A stretch of 29,534 bases of DNA. Source: Phoronis australis. Its lineage: Eukaryota; Phoronida; Phoronidae. A program made the translations under genes and the position numbers. Location: NCBI GenBank assembly GCA_002633005.1, contig NMRA01000454.1, positions 336,903-366,436 of the forward strand. The letters are read 5' to 3'. Shown piece by piece: positions 20,517 to 29,534 of this stretch. Each line of letters opens with the position of its first letter. Position 1 is the stretch's first letter. The notes under the pieces are model-generated. The model searched no databases. It saw only the letters and a program-made list of their open reading frames with translations, and was not told where the DNA came from.

Positions 20517-22417
20517 CCTCCGGGCTTCTTAATATTGTACCCAAGAACGTTTTAGTTCCTACATGTCCTCAAACGAGGTCGCTCCACAAAGAAGCATTTT
20601 CATTCAGCATTCTCTCTTGTAACACGTCAAAGCAATTAAAACAATACTCCAATCCATCATTGTCACCTGGGTTGCATGTGAGTGTACATATAAATCAGCC
20701 TGCTGTGTAATCATACCACAGTCATCATCTGCAACATTTAAAGGTTCTTCTTTGGGTTATAAGACAATTACTTCGTGCAGGAGTTACCTGTGAAATATCA
20801 CACATCTGGCTGATTCGCAAAAAATGAAATAACTGATAGTTTATACAATGTCGTGTGGTTCCCATTAATCAGAGGACATTCATAGCTGATTTTCAAAGTC
20901 ACGCGAAAGCTTCAACGTGATGACTTTGCAGAAAGTAAAATGACTTTGAAGATATTTTTCGCGTAATAAAGGCAGAAGGCTGGACTTCTCTACTCAGTGA
21001 ATGCTGGATATGTCGGCCATGCTTCCTTGTGAACTGTAGTATTTCGCAATTTTACGACAGCAAGTAAAACTGACTTGGCTTTCACTATCCCTATAAATAA
21101 GCCTGAACTACACTGGCATCTGCTTTTGCTTCCGACCTCGTTGCAGATACAAAAAACCGTAACCGTAATTACAAATTAATAAAACGCGCAGGTGTCAAGA
21201 ATATAGATAAGAAAGCCAATTAAACAGCGATCCCACTGCGCAGACAGTGTGATTTTCCGGGGATCACTCCAACGGAAAACTACATGTAAGTGATCATATC
21301 CGTTACCCAGTAGTTAAACAAGTGTCGGAATACTGGCTGATCTAAAGTGTACTACGGGCAATGTTTACTTTTTCGACGGTAGGTGATTAACGGGACTTGA
21401 TTTTACCCTTCGGCAATAAGCCTGTCAAACGTTCGTAACAAAGGGCACACGGACACGAGAATAACGTTTTGTTGCATAGTTTATGGCAGGCCTGTAATTG
21501 GCATTTAAACGTACATGACATTATTTCCTGTTGTATTTTATCATATTTGATTTGTAAACGAGTGGCCATTGCTTGAGTTCTGATTAGACCGTGTTATCCA
21601 TGGAGTTTTTTAATTTCTTCACAGTCTCTTCGAAAGATGTCTAAGTCGAATTGGTTTTTCTAGTAGAATTACCTGTTCTGTTAAACCCTCAATTAGTTTC
21701 ATATCTCAAACAATTCTTTTCGTTCATGTTTTGGAATAAAAACAACTAGTTAACAGTTCCAATTACGCGCGATGAGGGAATGGATCAAACGCAGTTCATC
21801 GATTGCTGGCACGGGAAGATTCCCAGTCCCTAACGGGAATTATTCTAGTTTGGGGTTTGCGATTTCGGCTTCACCAATTAGCCTTGCATGCGTGTTAAGA
21901 GTAATAGAGTGCACGCTCACTCATTGAAGAGTCACAATATTGAAGTTTGTTATTTCGTAAACTTAAATCTGCCTTTCAGAAATCTAAGGTCTAAGGGATA
22001 TTCAAAAAATTCTAAAATGACGGTACATTATCGTGTGATCTCCCGTTCCATCGACAAGTGAAAACATCTATTCTCATTTTCATATTCGGTGGGGGCAATT
22101 CCATTGACGAGGTTGTTTACCCGCCATATTTTTAGTGGACTAGGTTCTGTGCTTCAGCGATTCGGCGTCGTAACAACACCCTGTGAATAAAATGGGTTTT
22201 TGTACCCAAAGTCTAGTTCTTCATTGCCTTAACACAAACTATGGTTTGTTTATCTGTTTATTATACAGTCTACCTTATTAGCATCGTCACTGGACTTCCA
22301 GTTTGAAAGTATGTCAATACCCGGATGATGATTCAGCTCTGCTTATTAGCCAAATGGCTTCGGTTATTGACAGTTCCGTAAAACTCACTGATCGGCGATC
22401 CACTAATCCTATAGTTA
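20517..22417. other. Spacer, one small ORF only
   Basis: Mostly featureless. Contains the Cys-rich small frame listed at 21387-21569. Confidence 0.5.
21387..21569 (-). CDS. Small Cys-rich open frame (60 aa), uncertain
   Basis: ATG 21569-21567 in good context (gcaATGG) opens MATRLQIKYDKIQQ. A cluster of eight cysteines follows (SCTFKC, ACHKLC, FSCPCALCY). No signal peptide. The cysteine spacing matches no family I know. Could be a small zinc-binding protein or chance. Confidence 0.18.
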   Translation of the reverse strand: MATRLQIKYDKIQQEIMSCTFKCQLQACHKLCNKTLFSCPCALCYERLTGLLPKGKIKSR

Positions 22418-22554
22418 TTATAAACAGACTGGATTATTTATAGGTTGATTTGAAAGACCAGTAAAGATTTGCGCTTCAAGATAATTCGCGTCGAGAGGCT
22501 TTGTTCCTGGAGCACCTTTGGCGAACAATTCAATGTATTTCATTGGCATTCGGT
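22418..22554 (-). CDS. Candidate terminal exon, unknown protein
   Basis: An acceptor-like attttatcgtgcag precedes 22554. The frame (phase 1 entry) reads RMPMKYIELFAKGAPGT, KPLDANYLEAQIF and ends NNPVCL at TAA (22420-22418). Composition is protein-like, without low complexity. The same frame stays open upstream to about 22609, so the acceptor is not certain. No canonical AATAAA was seen just after the stop. Upstream exons would lie to the right on the minus strand, under the promoter region of the + exon at 22980, which is possible but unproven. Confidence 0.3.
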
Positions 22555-22679
22555 CTGCACGATAAAATTGATTGCTCGTTACTTCGTGAAGTTGGTGCAC
22601 AGCAGTGAGTTATTAGTGGTCTTGGTCCACGGGAATTAATCGTTTTTCAATTGACTCAGGCTAACGTTTTACCGCGCTT

Positions 22680-22979
22680 TTGTCGCTCACGGGAGTATTG
22701 GCTGGATGCGTACAGTGTATGGCTGCGGCACGCGTCGATGGTGTACGGCGGTGTTATCAAACCAAAACGCGACAACTGCCGACAGTATCGAATCAGACGA
22801 GGAAATTAGCTTACAGTGCTGAAATTAGCGATTCCAGCAATCATAGCCGGTGAACTGAGCGGCAAAAAGTATCTGTGCGTATTGAACTAACTGTCTAATT
22901 ATCGATAAATTCCCTGTCGTTTCACATAACGACCAGTAACTATCGCCACGCGAGATCGCGCAATTCATTTCCAAGCAAA
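22680..22979 (+). promoter_or_regulatory. Putative promoter and 5' UTR, CpG-richer stretch
   Basis: Richer in CpG than its surroundings (for example ggcacgcgtcgatggtgtac and cacgcgagatcgcg) and directly upstream of the candidate start at 22980. No clear TATA box. The transcription start cannot be placed from sequence. Confidence 0.3.
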
Positions 22980-23084
22980 ATGGGGAACTTGTGCGTGAGT
23001 GCAAAACTGACGTCAAAGAGCTCAGCTAGAAAACCCAACAGGAATGGGCAAGCCAAGGAGTCGGCACAAGTCATTTATTATCTG
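22980..23084 (+). CDS. First coding exon with acylation-type N-terminus (MGNLC)
   Basis: ATG at 22980 in a good context (gcaaaATGG) starts a 35-codon open stretch, MGNLCVSAKLTSKSS, ending IYYL, that stops cleanly at a near-consensus donor (ctg|gtaaga, 23085), phase 0. Gly2 followed by Cys5 and a basic, Ser-rich stretch (K9, K13, R17, K18, R21) is the layout of dual myristoylated/palmitoylated membrane anchors. Val6 is not a favoured residue at that position, but plant CDPKs that begin MGN-x-CV are known to be myristoylated. The product would sit at the inner face of the plasma membrane. The family cannot be told from this exon, and no next exon was recognised in the remaining 6.4 kb. A first intron of that length is normal for such genomes. 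Confidence 0.5.
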
Positions 23085-25639
23085 GTAAGAAATTTGGTAA
23101 CGTAAACTAACAAATGCGTGTTTTTTTCTATTGCGCTGAAATGTAAATTGGCCCGGCTAAAGTGGCCAGGTCACTCAGGCGTGCATTTACTGTGACTTAC
23201 GCGTAGTTTGTTTTCAAACTCTGTAAACATTTGTATAATTCAAACGTGAACAAACATCTTTTAAACAGTCTTTGGATGTGCTTTTCCTCCGTGGATGGAG
23301 TTTGGCCGCAAATAGTCACAAAAAGCAAACGCTGCAAATGACATACCTTAAAGAACGCATGCAAAGGCTCTTGTTTATTTGAACTTTGTTTTTTATTTTC
23401 GTGGATAGACTGGCTAATTGACGAATAATTGGAACCACGTGTTTAGAAAAGCGTTTAACAAAAACAAAATACTTTGTAACACAGAGTGAAAAGGAGGCCG
23501 TGTCTTATCAGAAGGTTATGCGTTACCATATCACTACAGGCTTTGACACTAGCACCACAAAATATAACAAAGTAGAACACATGATGCGGTGACATTTGTG
23601 TTCAAAGGTGGAATGTGGCATTGTAGAATATTTGAACATTGTTCGTATTTGAACAATGTTAATATTTGCACTCAACCCGTCACCTAACTACAATATTAAC
23701 CCATGTTGTGCTGACTTACATAAAATATATTTACCAAGCGCTTTATTTGCTTTTATCTGAATGTATGCTGTTACACGCTGCAAGGCACGTACATTAGGTA
23801 ATGGACCCATTAATTGCACTATTAAGGTGAATTTATTCCCAATAGAAACATAGGAAGGTTTGTGATTGTGCGAAGCATATGTGTTTGTACTGAAATAGCA
23901 AAGCACCTCTCCCATTCTTGTGTTCCTACCCATAATGAAACACAAGTGTTACTTGCTGTTTTTGCTTCTTCACATGGACGTGTACTGGTAACGAAGTCAT
24001 ATCCAGTACTTGCACACCATTGGTTGCGCTGCAAAAATGATCGTTTTACTTAGTTGTTTAGGACACAATGTCTCGTTTAAGGGACAATTTTAACGCAAAC
24101 GTGAACGCCAGCCTGTTCGAAACACTCAGAACCATTGTAGTTTGGCACAACACTTGGTTTTCAAGCATATGGCGAATTCGTGGTGAATAATCCCACGTAT
24201 TGCGTAATTCAATACCATAATGCACGGAAATTTAGTTTAACTATTTCATTTCGAGTTGAAGTGCTGACTATAGGAACTCGGCAAAAAGAGCAAGAAGTAA
24301 TGTCATGTCAATCAAATCAGGAGTATCGAACACTTTGGAAAGTAGGTCTGTCTTGCAATGTATTTTTCTGCCCCTTGAAATGTGCAAAGTTCAATTGAGG
24401 GTGGACCTAATGGGCTTTTCAGTGTGAGTGACGACGTAAGGGTTTAAACCGTTGTCCATATATTTTTGTTGACATGGACAGCATTTATTAGGCGCGTACC
24501 GATCCACTAACAAGATGCACACGTCATATACCATGTCACCCTCTTTACAAACGCATAAACGGGCAGATTAACAGCGAGTAATTGATATTGGGATTTCGAT
24601 TTATCTCTTTGGCGGGAGTAGTATTTGTCTCTTCCAAGGTTAGATGCAGACTAGAATACGCGAACGTCAAATTGAACAGACCGAACTCGTAACGGGCCAC
24701 GACAGCAGGAATCGGACACATTCTCCGTAGACCACAAAACTTTCGAAAGCACACCAACATTCACGTTACCGCTAGATGTCGCCTACCATTACAAGCGAAG
24801 AACGTCGTCACACAATGTTTAGCGCGATTGCCTCAGGATTACCCCACACAGCCGGGATTTTATCTTCCGGCCCCGTTATTTCATTCAAATTAAACCCAAC
24901 TCTTAAAATCAGAGGATGTTCTTTCCTGTAAGCTCATACCCCCTTGTTTTAAACTAATTTCTGATTAGACCACTAATACTGCATTTCGCCCTGTTTCTGT
25001 ACCTGCTTGGAAAACGAAATTAAAATTAGCGTTTTACTCTAATACAAACGATCTCATTATACACGTATTCCTTCCCGTGGTCGAATTCTGTTCACGTTAC
25101 CAATACGAACAATGATACCATCAGCGACTCAAGAGTTTATTGCGTTTGGAAACAGTAAAATTGTGAAATTTGAACATGTCGCGTGCGCGCATTGCCTGTG
25201 ACTTTTGACGGAAACGGAAATGAAATCTTTACACTGTAAAGTATCATGAGGGCGATTGAGAGTAAAAACTCAACGCGGTGACTGTTTTTAGGCGAGATGC
25301 AAATTAAATGTTATGAAATTGGTCTTAGGCCTCTTCCCTGCTCAAACGATACATGTGATTAGAAAGAAGCATTCACCGAGTTTTGTCAGGGAACGCCGTG
25401 CACAGTTTAGACCAAAAACTACACGTAGCTGAAATTGTTTTACCAAAGCCCAGAAAAAAACTCTCATCTGAATGAGGAACAAATTGGGATCAGTATAATG
25501 GTGTTATGTCGTCTGCCGGAATGAAAAGATCTTTTTGACGGAACGCAGGTTAATGCATGTAGCAGACATGAGAGATGGTCCGTAAAAATGTACCACAGTA
25601 CAGTAAAGTGAAGCAAGGTGATCAAATTAAGTCAAAGTC
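23085..25639. other. Probable first intron of the MGNLC gene; no other gene supported
   Basis: AT-rich. Minus-strand frames at 23688-24034 overlap each other and a + frame and show no domain. A perfect hairpin lies at 23635-23660. Confidence 0.4.
23635..23660. repeat. Perfect 10-bp inverted repeat
   Basis: aacattgttc, six bases (gtattt), gaacaatgtt. Flanked by aatatt on both sides, so the symmetry extends outward. Confidence 0.85.
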
Positions 25640-26050
25640 GAATTGGATTTAACGATGTAAGACACCCTATACTCCAGATCGATAAACACAAACTCAGACA
25701 AACAGAGAGGAATACACCCAGGCAGACAGATGAACAGACATTTGTGTGGATAGACAGATTGACTGGCAGACATGCGGACAGATAGACACATGGGTAGACA
25801 AGTAGGCAGGTAGGGGGACAGATAGATACACTGTAAGTTGACAGATATGTGGATAAACAGACAGAATGACAGACAGGAAGACAATACACATCTTTACGGG
25901 AAGAACTGCAATCAGGCCGACAGACGGACAGACAAACCTACAGGTGAGGAATACGGTATGCAGACGTAAGAAAGAAGTACACACAGCCAAACAGACAGGA
26001 TAAGGGAAGAAATACAGAGAGACAGATAGACAGACAAACATACATTTAAA
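25640..26050. repeat. Degenerate GACA/GATA simple-repeat array
   Basis: About 400 bp of gacagacagatagac-like units with point changes. The Cys/Leu/Ser-rich frames on the minus strand (25627-26056), open in three registers, are products of this array and not genes. Confidence 0.9.
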
Positions 26051-26099
26051 ATACACATGCCATTTTAAAATAATCGCATGCTACCAAAACTATATTCGG

Positions 26100-26340
26100 T
26101 ACTTTTTCGGCACAAATGCCGGGGTGATCGAGACGGGTGAAATGCGCGTTGGACAGAGGGAACATCAGACCCGAGGGGCAATGGCACTGGTGAACATAAG
26201 AAAATATTGGGGCCGGCAGGGACCGTTTGGGAATCATCAGGACGAGGTAATTCAGAGTCTGGGGATTCAAGTAGCGCCACGCCACCCCTTCTGTACGGCA
26301 CTGATTACCTGTCAGAACCTGAATTGCGATTTTTATTAGA
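26100..26340. other. GC-rich stretch open on both strands, unexplained
   Basis: About 240 bp with higher GC than the flanks, open in two + and two minus frames. One + frame reads MALVNIRKYWGRQGPFGNHQDE up to a gag|gtaatt donor-like site near 26246. No domain recognised. It may be an exon, a SINE body or chance from high GC. Confidence 0.3.
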
Positions 26341-26936
26341 TAATTTGTCAAAAATAATTTCACTCACTCTACGTCATGGCAGAAATGTGGCTACTTTGCG
26401 ACCAAAGCTTGACTATTTTTAAATACCCCCGTTTCGGTACCAAACAAAGCTGTTCCTGTGTTATGTTTGTTGTATGTAAATCCACTGGGTTAATAATCCT
26501 GCTGAGTGGCAACAGTTGTGTTTGAATGAGTGTTTGTTGTTCTTAGATTTTAACTTCAATTCCTACATGTGTTACACGTCTGTTCATTACAGTTATAGCA
26601 GATTCGAGGTCTACTGGTCGTTTCATTATTAAAAGCTATTAAGTTGCATTCATCCATTGACTGAACGGGTCATAGTCAATCAATGGAGAAAGCTTTTCCA
26701 TTTCACATTGTTAAAAGTAATGGATATTCTGTCAATAAAATCTCTTATATTGAATTGCGCGGTAATTTTTCCTCAAAGCATGTTACTTTCGTGAACACAC
26801 AAGGTAAATGCTTTATTTTTTGGTTCGTTTGCAATGGAGGTTAGCGTTCTTAAGTAGCCATACGCAACCTCCCATTGGCTCACAGCAAGTATTCCATTGA
26901 ATGTCATCACAGCATACAATTTTGAAAAAAGGATAA
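26341..26936. other. AT-rich spacer
   Basis: No supported feature. Confidence 0.4.
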
Positions 26937-27417
26937 TGTTGAAAAAGACATGCAGTTTTGAAGAGAGACGCGGCGGGGTGCATGGAGTGCAAAATGTTAT
27001 GCTATAGTTTGTTTAACCCGCACGAGGGCGTGTGTTGAAGATGGTCTCGTCAGTCGTTTAACTCGTCTAGGCAACATGCTCGCACCCAGGGCGCCCCATT
27101 TGGCGGTATGGGCAAAAATGTCCGCCTCGAAGAAACGAAAAGTCCAAAAAAGTAGAAAACGAGACAAAGGTCCACTAAAAATACGGGAACAACTCATTGC
27201 TGTGAACGTACACGCTTTTTAGTAAAAGATCCACATTCTCAGAAATTAGAGCCCTCGACTTTTTAGGCTGGGTGCGCGAATTGGCAATAGGAAAGCGCTG
27301 ATTATTTAACTTGCACCAAAGCAAGTGCTAAAGTCTCAAAATGGAACATGTCCACTCAGCACATGTATAGTTGAGCAAAAGGTACTGTTTAGCAATAGTC
27401 CCAGGCTCTCCCGGATA
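26937..27417. repeat. ~480-bp tandem unit, copy 1 (carries a MITE)
   Basis: Starts with gttgaaaaag.catgca.ttttgaagagag and ends with caggctctcccgg. The same order of blocks recurs at 27418-27917: gaagatggt(c/g)tcgt, gtcgtttaac, the MITE, ggcaataggaaagcgctgat, ttgagcaaaag, ccaggctctcccg. Divergence is plain, so this is an old tandem duplication, unlike the two at the n bases. Confidence 0.8.
27075..27282. mobile_element. MITE, GCGCGCACCCAG family, copy 3
   Basis: Ends catgctcgcacccag (27075) and ctgggtgcgcgaattg. Internal gtccactaaaaata and aaagatccacattctcag match the inverse of the copy at 7141. Overlapping ORFs on the minus strand are element sequence. Confidence 0.7.
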
Positions 27418-27917
27418 ACGTTGAAAAATGCATGCACGTTTGAAGAGAAACGTGGTGGTGTGAACAGAGTGCAACATGTTATATTATAGTGAGTTGAAGA
27501 TGGTGTCGTTAGTCGTTTAACACGCCACAAGCAACATGCGCGCACCCAGGGCCTCCCATTTGGCGGAATGAGCAAAAATGTCCGTCTCAGAGAAACAAAA
27601 AGTCCGAAAAGTAGAAAACGAGACAAAAGTCCACCAAAAAGGCAGGAACTACCAAAATTCGGCGAATGCACAATTAATAGCTCTGAACGTACTCGTTTTT
27701 TAAGTAAAAGGTCCACTTTCTCAAAAATTCGAACTCCCCCATTTTAAGGCTGAATGCACGCATGGGCAATAGGAAAGCGCTGATTTTTAACCTGCACCCA
27801 ACCAGGCGCACACCCTAAAGTCCCAACTAGAACCAACTACACCCTGTCATGAGTTCACTTTAGTGTGGTTGAGCAAAAGATAGTGTTCTGCAAAAGTTCC
27901 AGGCTCTCCCGCTCAGT
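27418..27917. repeat. ~480-bp tandem unit, copy 2 (carries a MITE)
   Basis: Second copy of the unit at 26937. It has an insertion of about 20-30 bp near 27810-27850 relative to copy 1. Confidence 0.8.
27535..27764. mobile_element. MITE, GCGCGCACCCAG family, copy 4
   Basis: About 230 bp, ends catgcgcgcacccag (27535) and ctgaatgcacgcatg (27764). The most complete internal region of the five copies, with ggtccactttctcaaaaattcgaactccccc at its right half in the inverse sense of the copy at 7141. Confidence 0.75.
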
Positions 27918-28288
27918 GTACATGTAAGTGTCCAAGGTCCCATAATTATTGAGCATGTGCAGTGCTGTCCACACCAGAACTTCACAATGTCATATCGGTG
28001 ACATTGGCAGCACCTTCCTTATCTCGTGTAATCGCTGTGAATAAACGTTAATAGTGCTCTGCCTAGTGATTTTACTGACAAGTTTGTAACGGCTCTTGAA
28101 AGAGCGGCGATTTTAACTGGAAAAATCAACTGCATCACTTTTATTTGAAATTTATTTGTTTACACGTGATCTGCTGCACTTGCCATTCCGTGTTTTAAGA
28201 ACAACATTTTTGTGAAAAAGGACCACGAAATAAACCACTTTGGTTTCAGCTGTGAATTGGCATTTTGAGCGAGTAATGATGGCACGCA
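27918..28288. other. Spacer with a degenerate stem-loop
   Basis: No gene. On +, taac-GGCTCTTGAAAGAGC-ggcg at 28091-28105 resembles a histone stem-loop stem, but the loop (TGAA) and last base pair are wrong. Confidence 0.4.
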
Positions 28289-28576
28289 CAGTGGTGGATT
28301 TAGGAGGGGGGACCAAGGGGACCCCCCCTAAAATTCTACCAGATACCATTTGGAAGTTTGGGTGCGAATTATTGACTAGCACATGCACGCAACCAGGGGG
28401 GCTCGGGGGGTGAATAAACAACGCGTAGGTCCATTTTTCTTTTTAGTCAACAGGTCCGCGAACCCAAAAATTCGAGATCCTTGCGTCCCCCACACTTTAA
28501 GCTGGGAGCGCGGATCTTCCAAATTCTGATTATTCCTTGACCTCTCCCCCAACTCAAAATCCTGGATCCGCCCCTG
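28289..28576. mobile_element. hAT-like non-autonomous element with 5-bp target duplication
   Basis: The left end cagtggtggatttagg and the right end cctggatccgcccctg are inverted, imperfect copies of the CAGNGGCGGATCCAGG terminus common in animal hAT MITEs. Perfect ACGCA flanks sit at 28284-28288 and 28577-28581. A 5-bp duplication is that of hAT5-type elements, whereas most hAT elements make 8 bp. Interior G-rich (aggggggg, gggggacc). No transposase. A MITE of the other family is nested inside. Confidence 0.75.
28382..28515. mobile_element. MITE, GCGCGCACCCAG family, copy 5 (nested in the hAT-like element)
   Basis: catgcacgcaaccag at 28382 and ctgggagcgcgg near 28502, with the inverse of tcgaatttttgg and aggtcc(g/a)c in between. 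Degenerate. Either a MITE inserted into the hAT-like element, or the two families share internal sequence. Confidence 0.5.
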
Positions 28577-29060
28577 ACGCAGACCACCAAACTGCAGTCA
28601 CATAAGCTGGTCTAAGAAAATCACATTTCTTGCGAGACAAGTGTATTTCGCCGACGATAGAGTTAACAAGTATTTGCAAATAAGCTGTTGAAACTTCCGT
28701 CGGATTATAAAGAACTTGACAGACTTGTCTGTAGCGTAAAACCGACACTACAATGTAGTTTGCAATTTGACTTTCATGTACATGTAGATTATCACTGTAG
28801 ATTTTCGTGTAGGTTGCACTGATACACGCAATTATTGGCAAAGAAAAGACTTGTTGGAAAGGAGCTGCACTTACATAACCATTATTGCCGATAAAAACTA
28901 TCATTAGAGTCGTTAATATCGAGGTATCATTATCACCATTAACCGATGGTGCCTGATAGCAGCATCCGCGTAAACACCGGTATTAGAGCACGGATAATTA
29001 TCTCCATACTTGAACTCGAACACAAATTACGTTTGACATTTAAAGCTGTTTCAGAAGCTG
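28577..29060. other. Spacer, no supported gene
   Basis: The minus-strand frame at 28554-28904 ends in SGADPGF, which comes from the hAT-like terminus. Its upstream part has no domain. Confidence 0.4.
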
Positions 29061-29131
29061 GTGTGGCCTAGTATGATAGGTGTCCACTTTCTTTACTCGA
29101 GGCCGCGGAATCAAGTCCCACAAGGCCACAC
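29061..29131 (+). mobile_element. tRNA-derived SINE head
   Basis: gtgtggcc (29061-29068) pairs perfectly with ggccacac (29124-29131) as an acceptor-like stem around 71 nt. tggcctagta near the start resembles a tRNA A box. gcggaatcaagtccc near the end resembles a B box/T-arm (GGTTCGANTCC) with changes. The pattern is that of tRNA-derived SINE heads; the altered B box argues against a working tRNA gene. The sequence after it, including ccccgcataggggacc and a tctggtac/gtactaga hairpin, may be the SINE body. Its 3' end was not found. Confidence 0.5.
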
Positions 29132-29534
29132 TGCGCTAGGCGCCGAAGTCAGGTTCATAGACCCTCAGTTCGGTTTTAACTGTGTATTGTTCAAGCACAA
29201 ACATTGTCCCAGGTGATCAGTTCAATGAGCCCCGCATAGGGGACCTGCACACGTCTGGTACAACGTGTACTAGACCGTCTCCAATTATTTTTATAAGAAT
29301 GTTTCGCCCTGTTGAGCTGGCCTGAAACAAAAACCGAATTAAACATTATACTTCCATGGTATGGGTTTCATGATATTCCTTACTGTGATAGGATATTCCC
29401 GTTTTCTACCGAAGTCACGTGTTCCTGCGCCACTTTTGAATTTGCAAGTTTAAGGTTGACCAGCCACATGGAGCTCCGAATCGCTTGTTGGTAACGGATT
29501 AAGAATCCTATGGCGGTAATGAACACTTTCTTTC
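29132..29534. other. Possible SINE body, then unannotated spacer
   Basis: Small hairpins at about 29229-29275 follow the tRNA-like head. After about 29300 no feature was supported. Confidence 0.3.

Noticed and set aside
23688-24053. Overlapping ORFs on both strands near 23.9 kb
   Set aside because: Three frames are open over the same DNA, none with a domain; likely chance inside a probable intron.
25627-26056. Overlapping minus-strand ORFs rich in Cys, Leu and Ser
   Set aside because: They read through a GACA/GATA simple-repeat array and are open in three registers, as expected of a repeat without stops.
26124-26422. Several ORFs on both strands in the GC-rich stretch
   Set aside because: High GC lowers stop frequency in all frames; no frame stands out enough to call a gene.
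27336-27716. Minus-strand ORF of 126 codons
   Set aside because: Reads through MITE copy 4; similar peptides arise from the other MITE copies, so it is element sequence.
28091-28106. Third histone-like stem-loop (taacGGCTCTTGAAAGAGCggcg)
   Set aside because: Loop TGAA and a broken closing pair do not fit the histone element, no nearby gene ends there, and no purine-rich downstream element was seen.
28554-28904. Minus-strand ORF of 116 codons
   Set aside because: Its C-terminal SGADPGF is translated hAT-like terminus and the rest has no domain.

Overview
The window looks like non-coding-rich nuclear DNA of an invertebrate animal, probably marine. Coding sequence comes as short exons with GT..AG borders, introns are long, and the spacers hold MITE-like elements, a tRNA-derived SINE head and simple repeats. 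Scattered TAGGCCTA and TACATGTA motifs, and a receptor-type EGF repeat, would suit an echinoderm, hemichordate, amphioxus or lophotrochozoan. I cannot place it more closely. Two single 'n' bases (14271 and 19251) are followed by near-identical copies of sequence that precedes them, so this is a draft assembly of a heterozygous genome with overlapping haplotype ends left unmerged.

Layout. (1) 1-3.5 kb: the 3' end of a + strand gene for a single-pass membrane protein, with one EGF-like exon (230-370), a 33-nt microexon (592-624) and a terminal exon with the transmembrane helix and a Ser/Thr/Glu-rich tail (2420-2706). All three are in matching phase 1; the 5' part lies off the left edge. (2) 5.8-6.3 kb, minus strand: a compact apparently intronless reading frame with a complete C4HC3 (PHD-like) set of metal ligands once a single-base slip in a homopolymer is bridged. 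It is followed 10 nt after its stop by two tandem hairpins that match the histone mRNA 3' stem-loop. This is the most unusual thing in the window. (3) 6.7-7.3 kb: two MITE copies. (4) 8.0-8.3 kb, minus strand: a THAP zinc-finger N-terminus, also split by a homopolymer frameshift. (5) 8.3-18.7 kb: mostly AT-rich spacer with weak exon candidates and an unmerged ~780-bp duplication. (6) 18.7-20.5 kb: a second unmerged duplication (488 bp), then a ~550-bp element with long inverted ends. (7) 22.4-23.1 kb: a weak minus-strand exon, then a good candidate first coding exon on + (22980-23084), whose product starts MGNLC, a likely lipid-anchor signal. (8) 25.6-29.5 kb: a degenerate GACA/GATA array, two diverged ~480-bp tandem units each carrying a MITE, a hAT-like element with a 5-bp target duplication and a nested MITE, and a tRNA-derived SINE head.

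The genes look independent; I see no cluster or pathway. No rRNA, intact tRNA, CRISPR, reverse transcriptase or intact transposase was found. All exon calls rest on splice signals, phase and protein motifs read by eye, without transcript or homology support.
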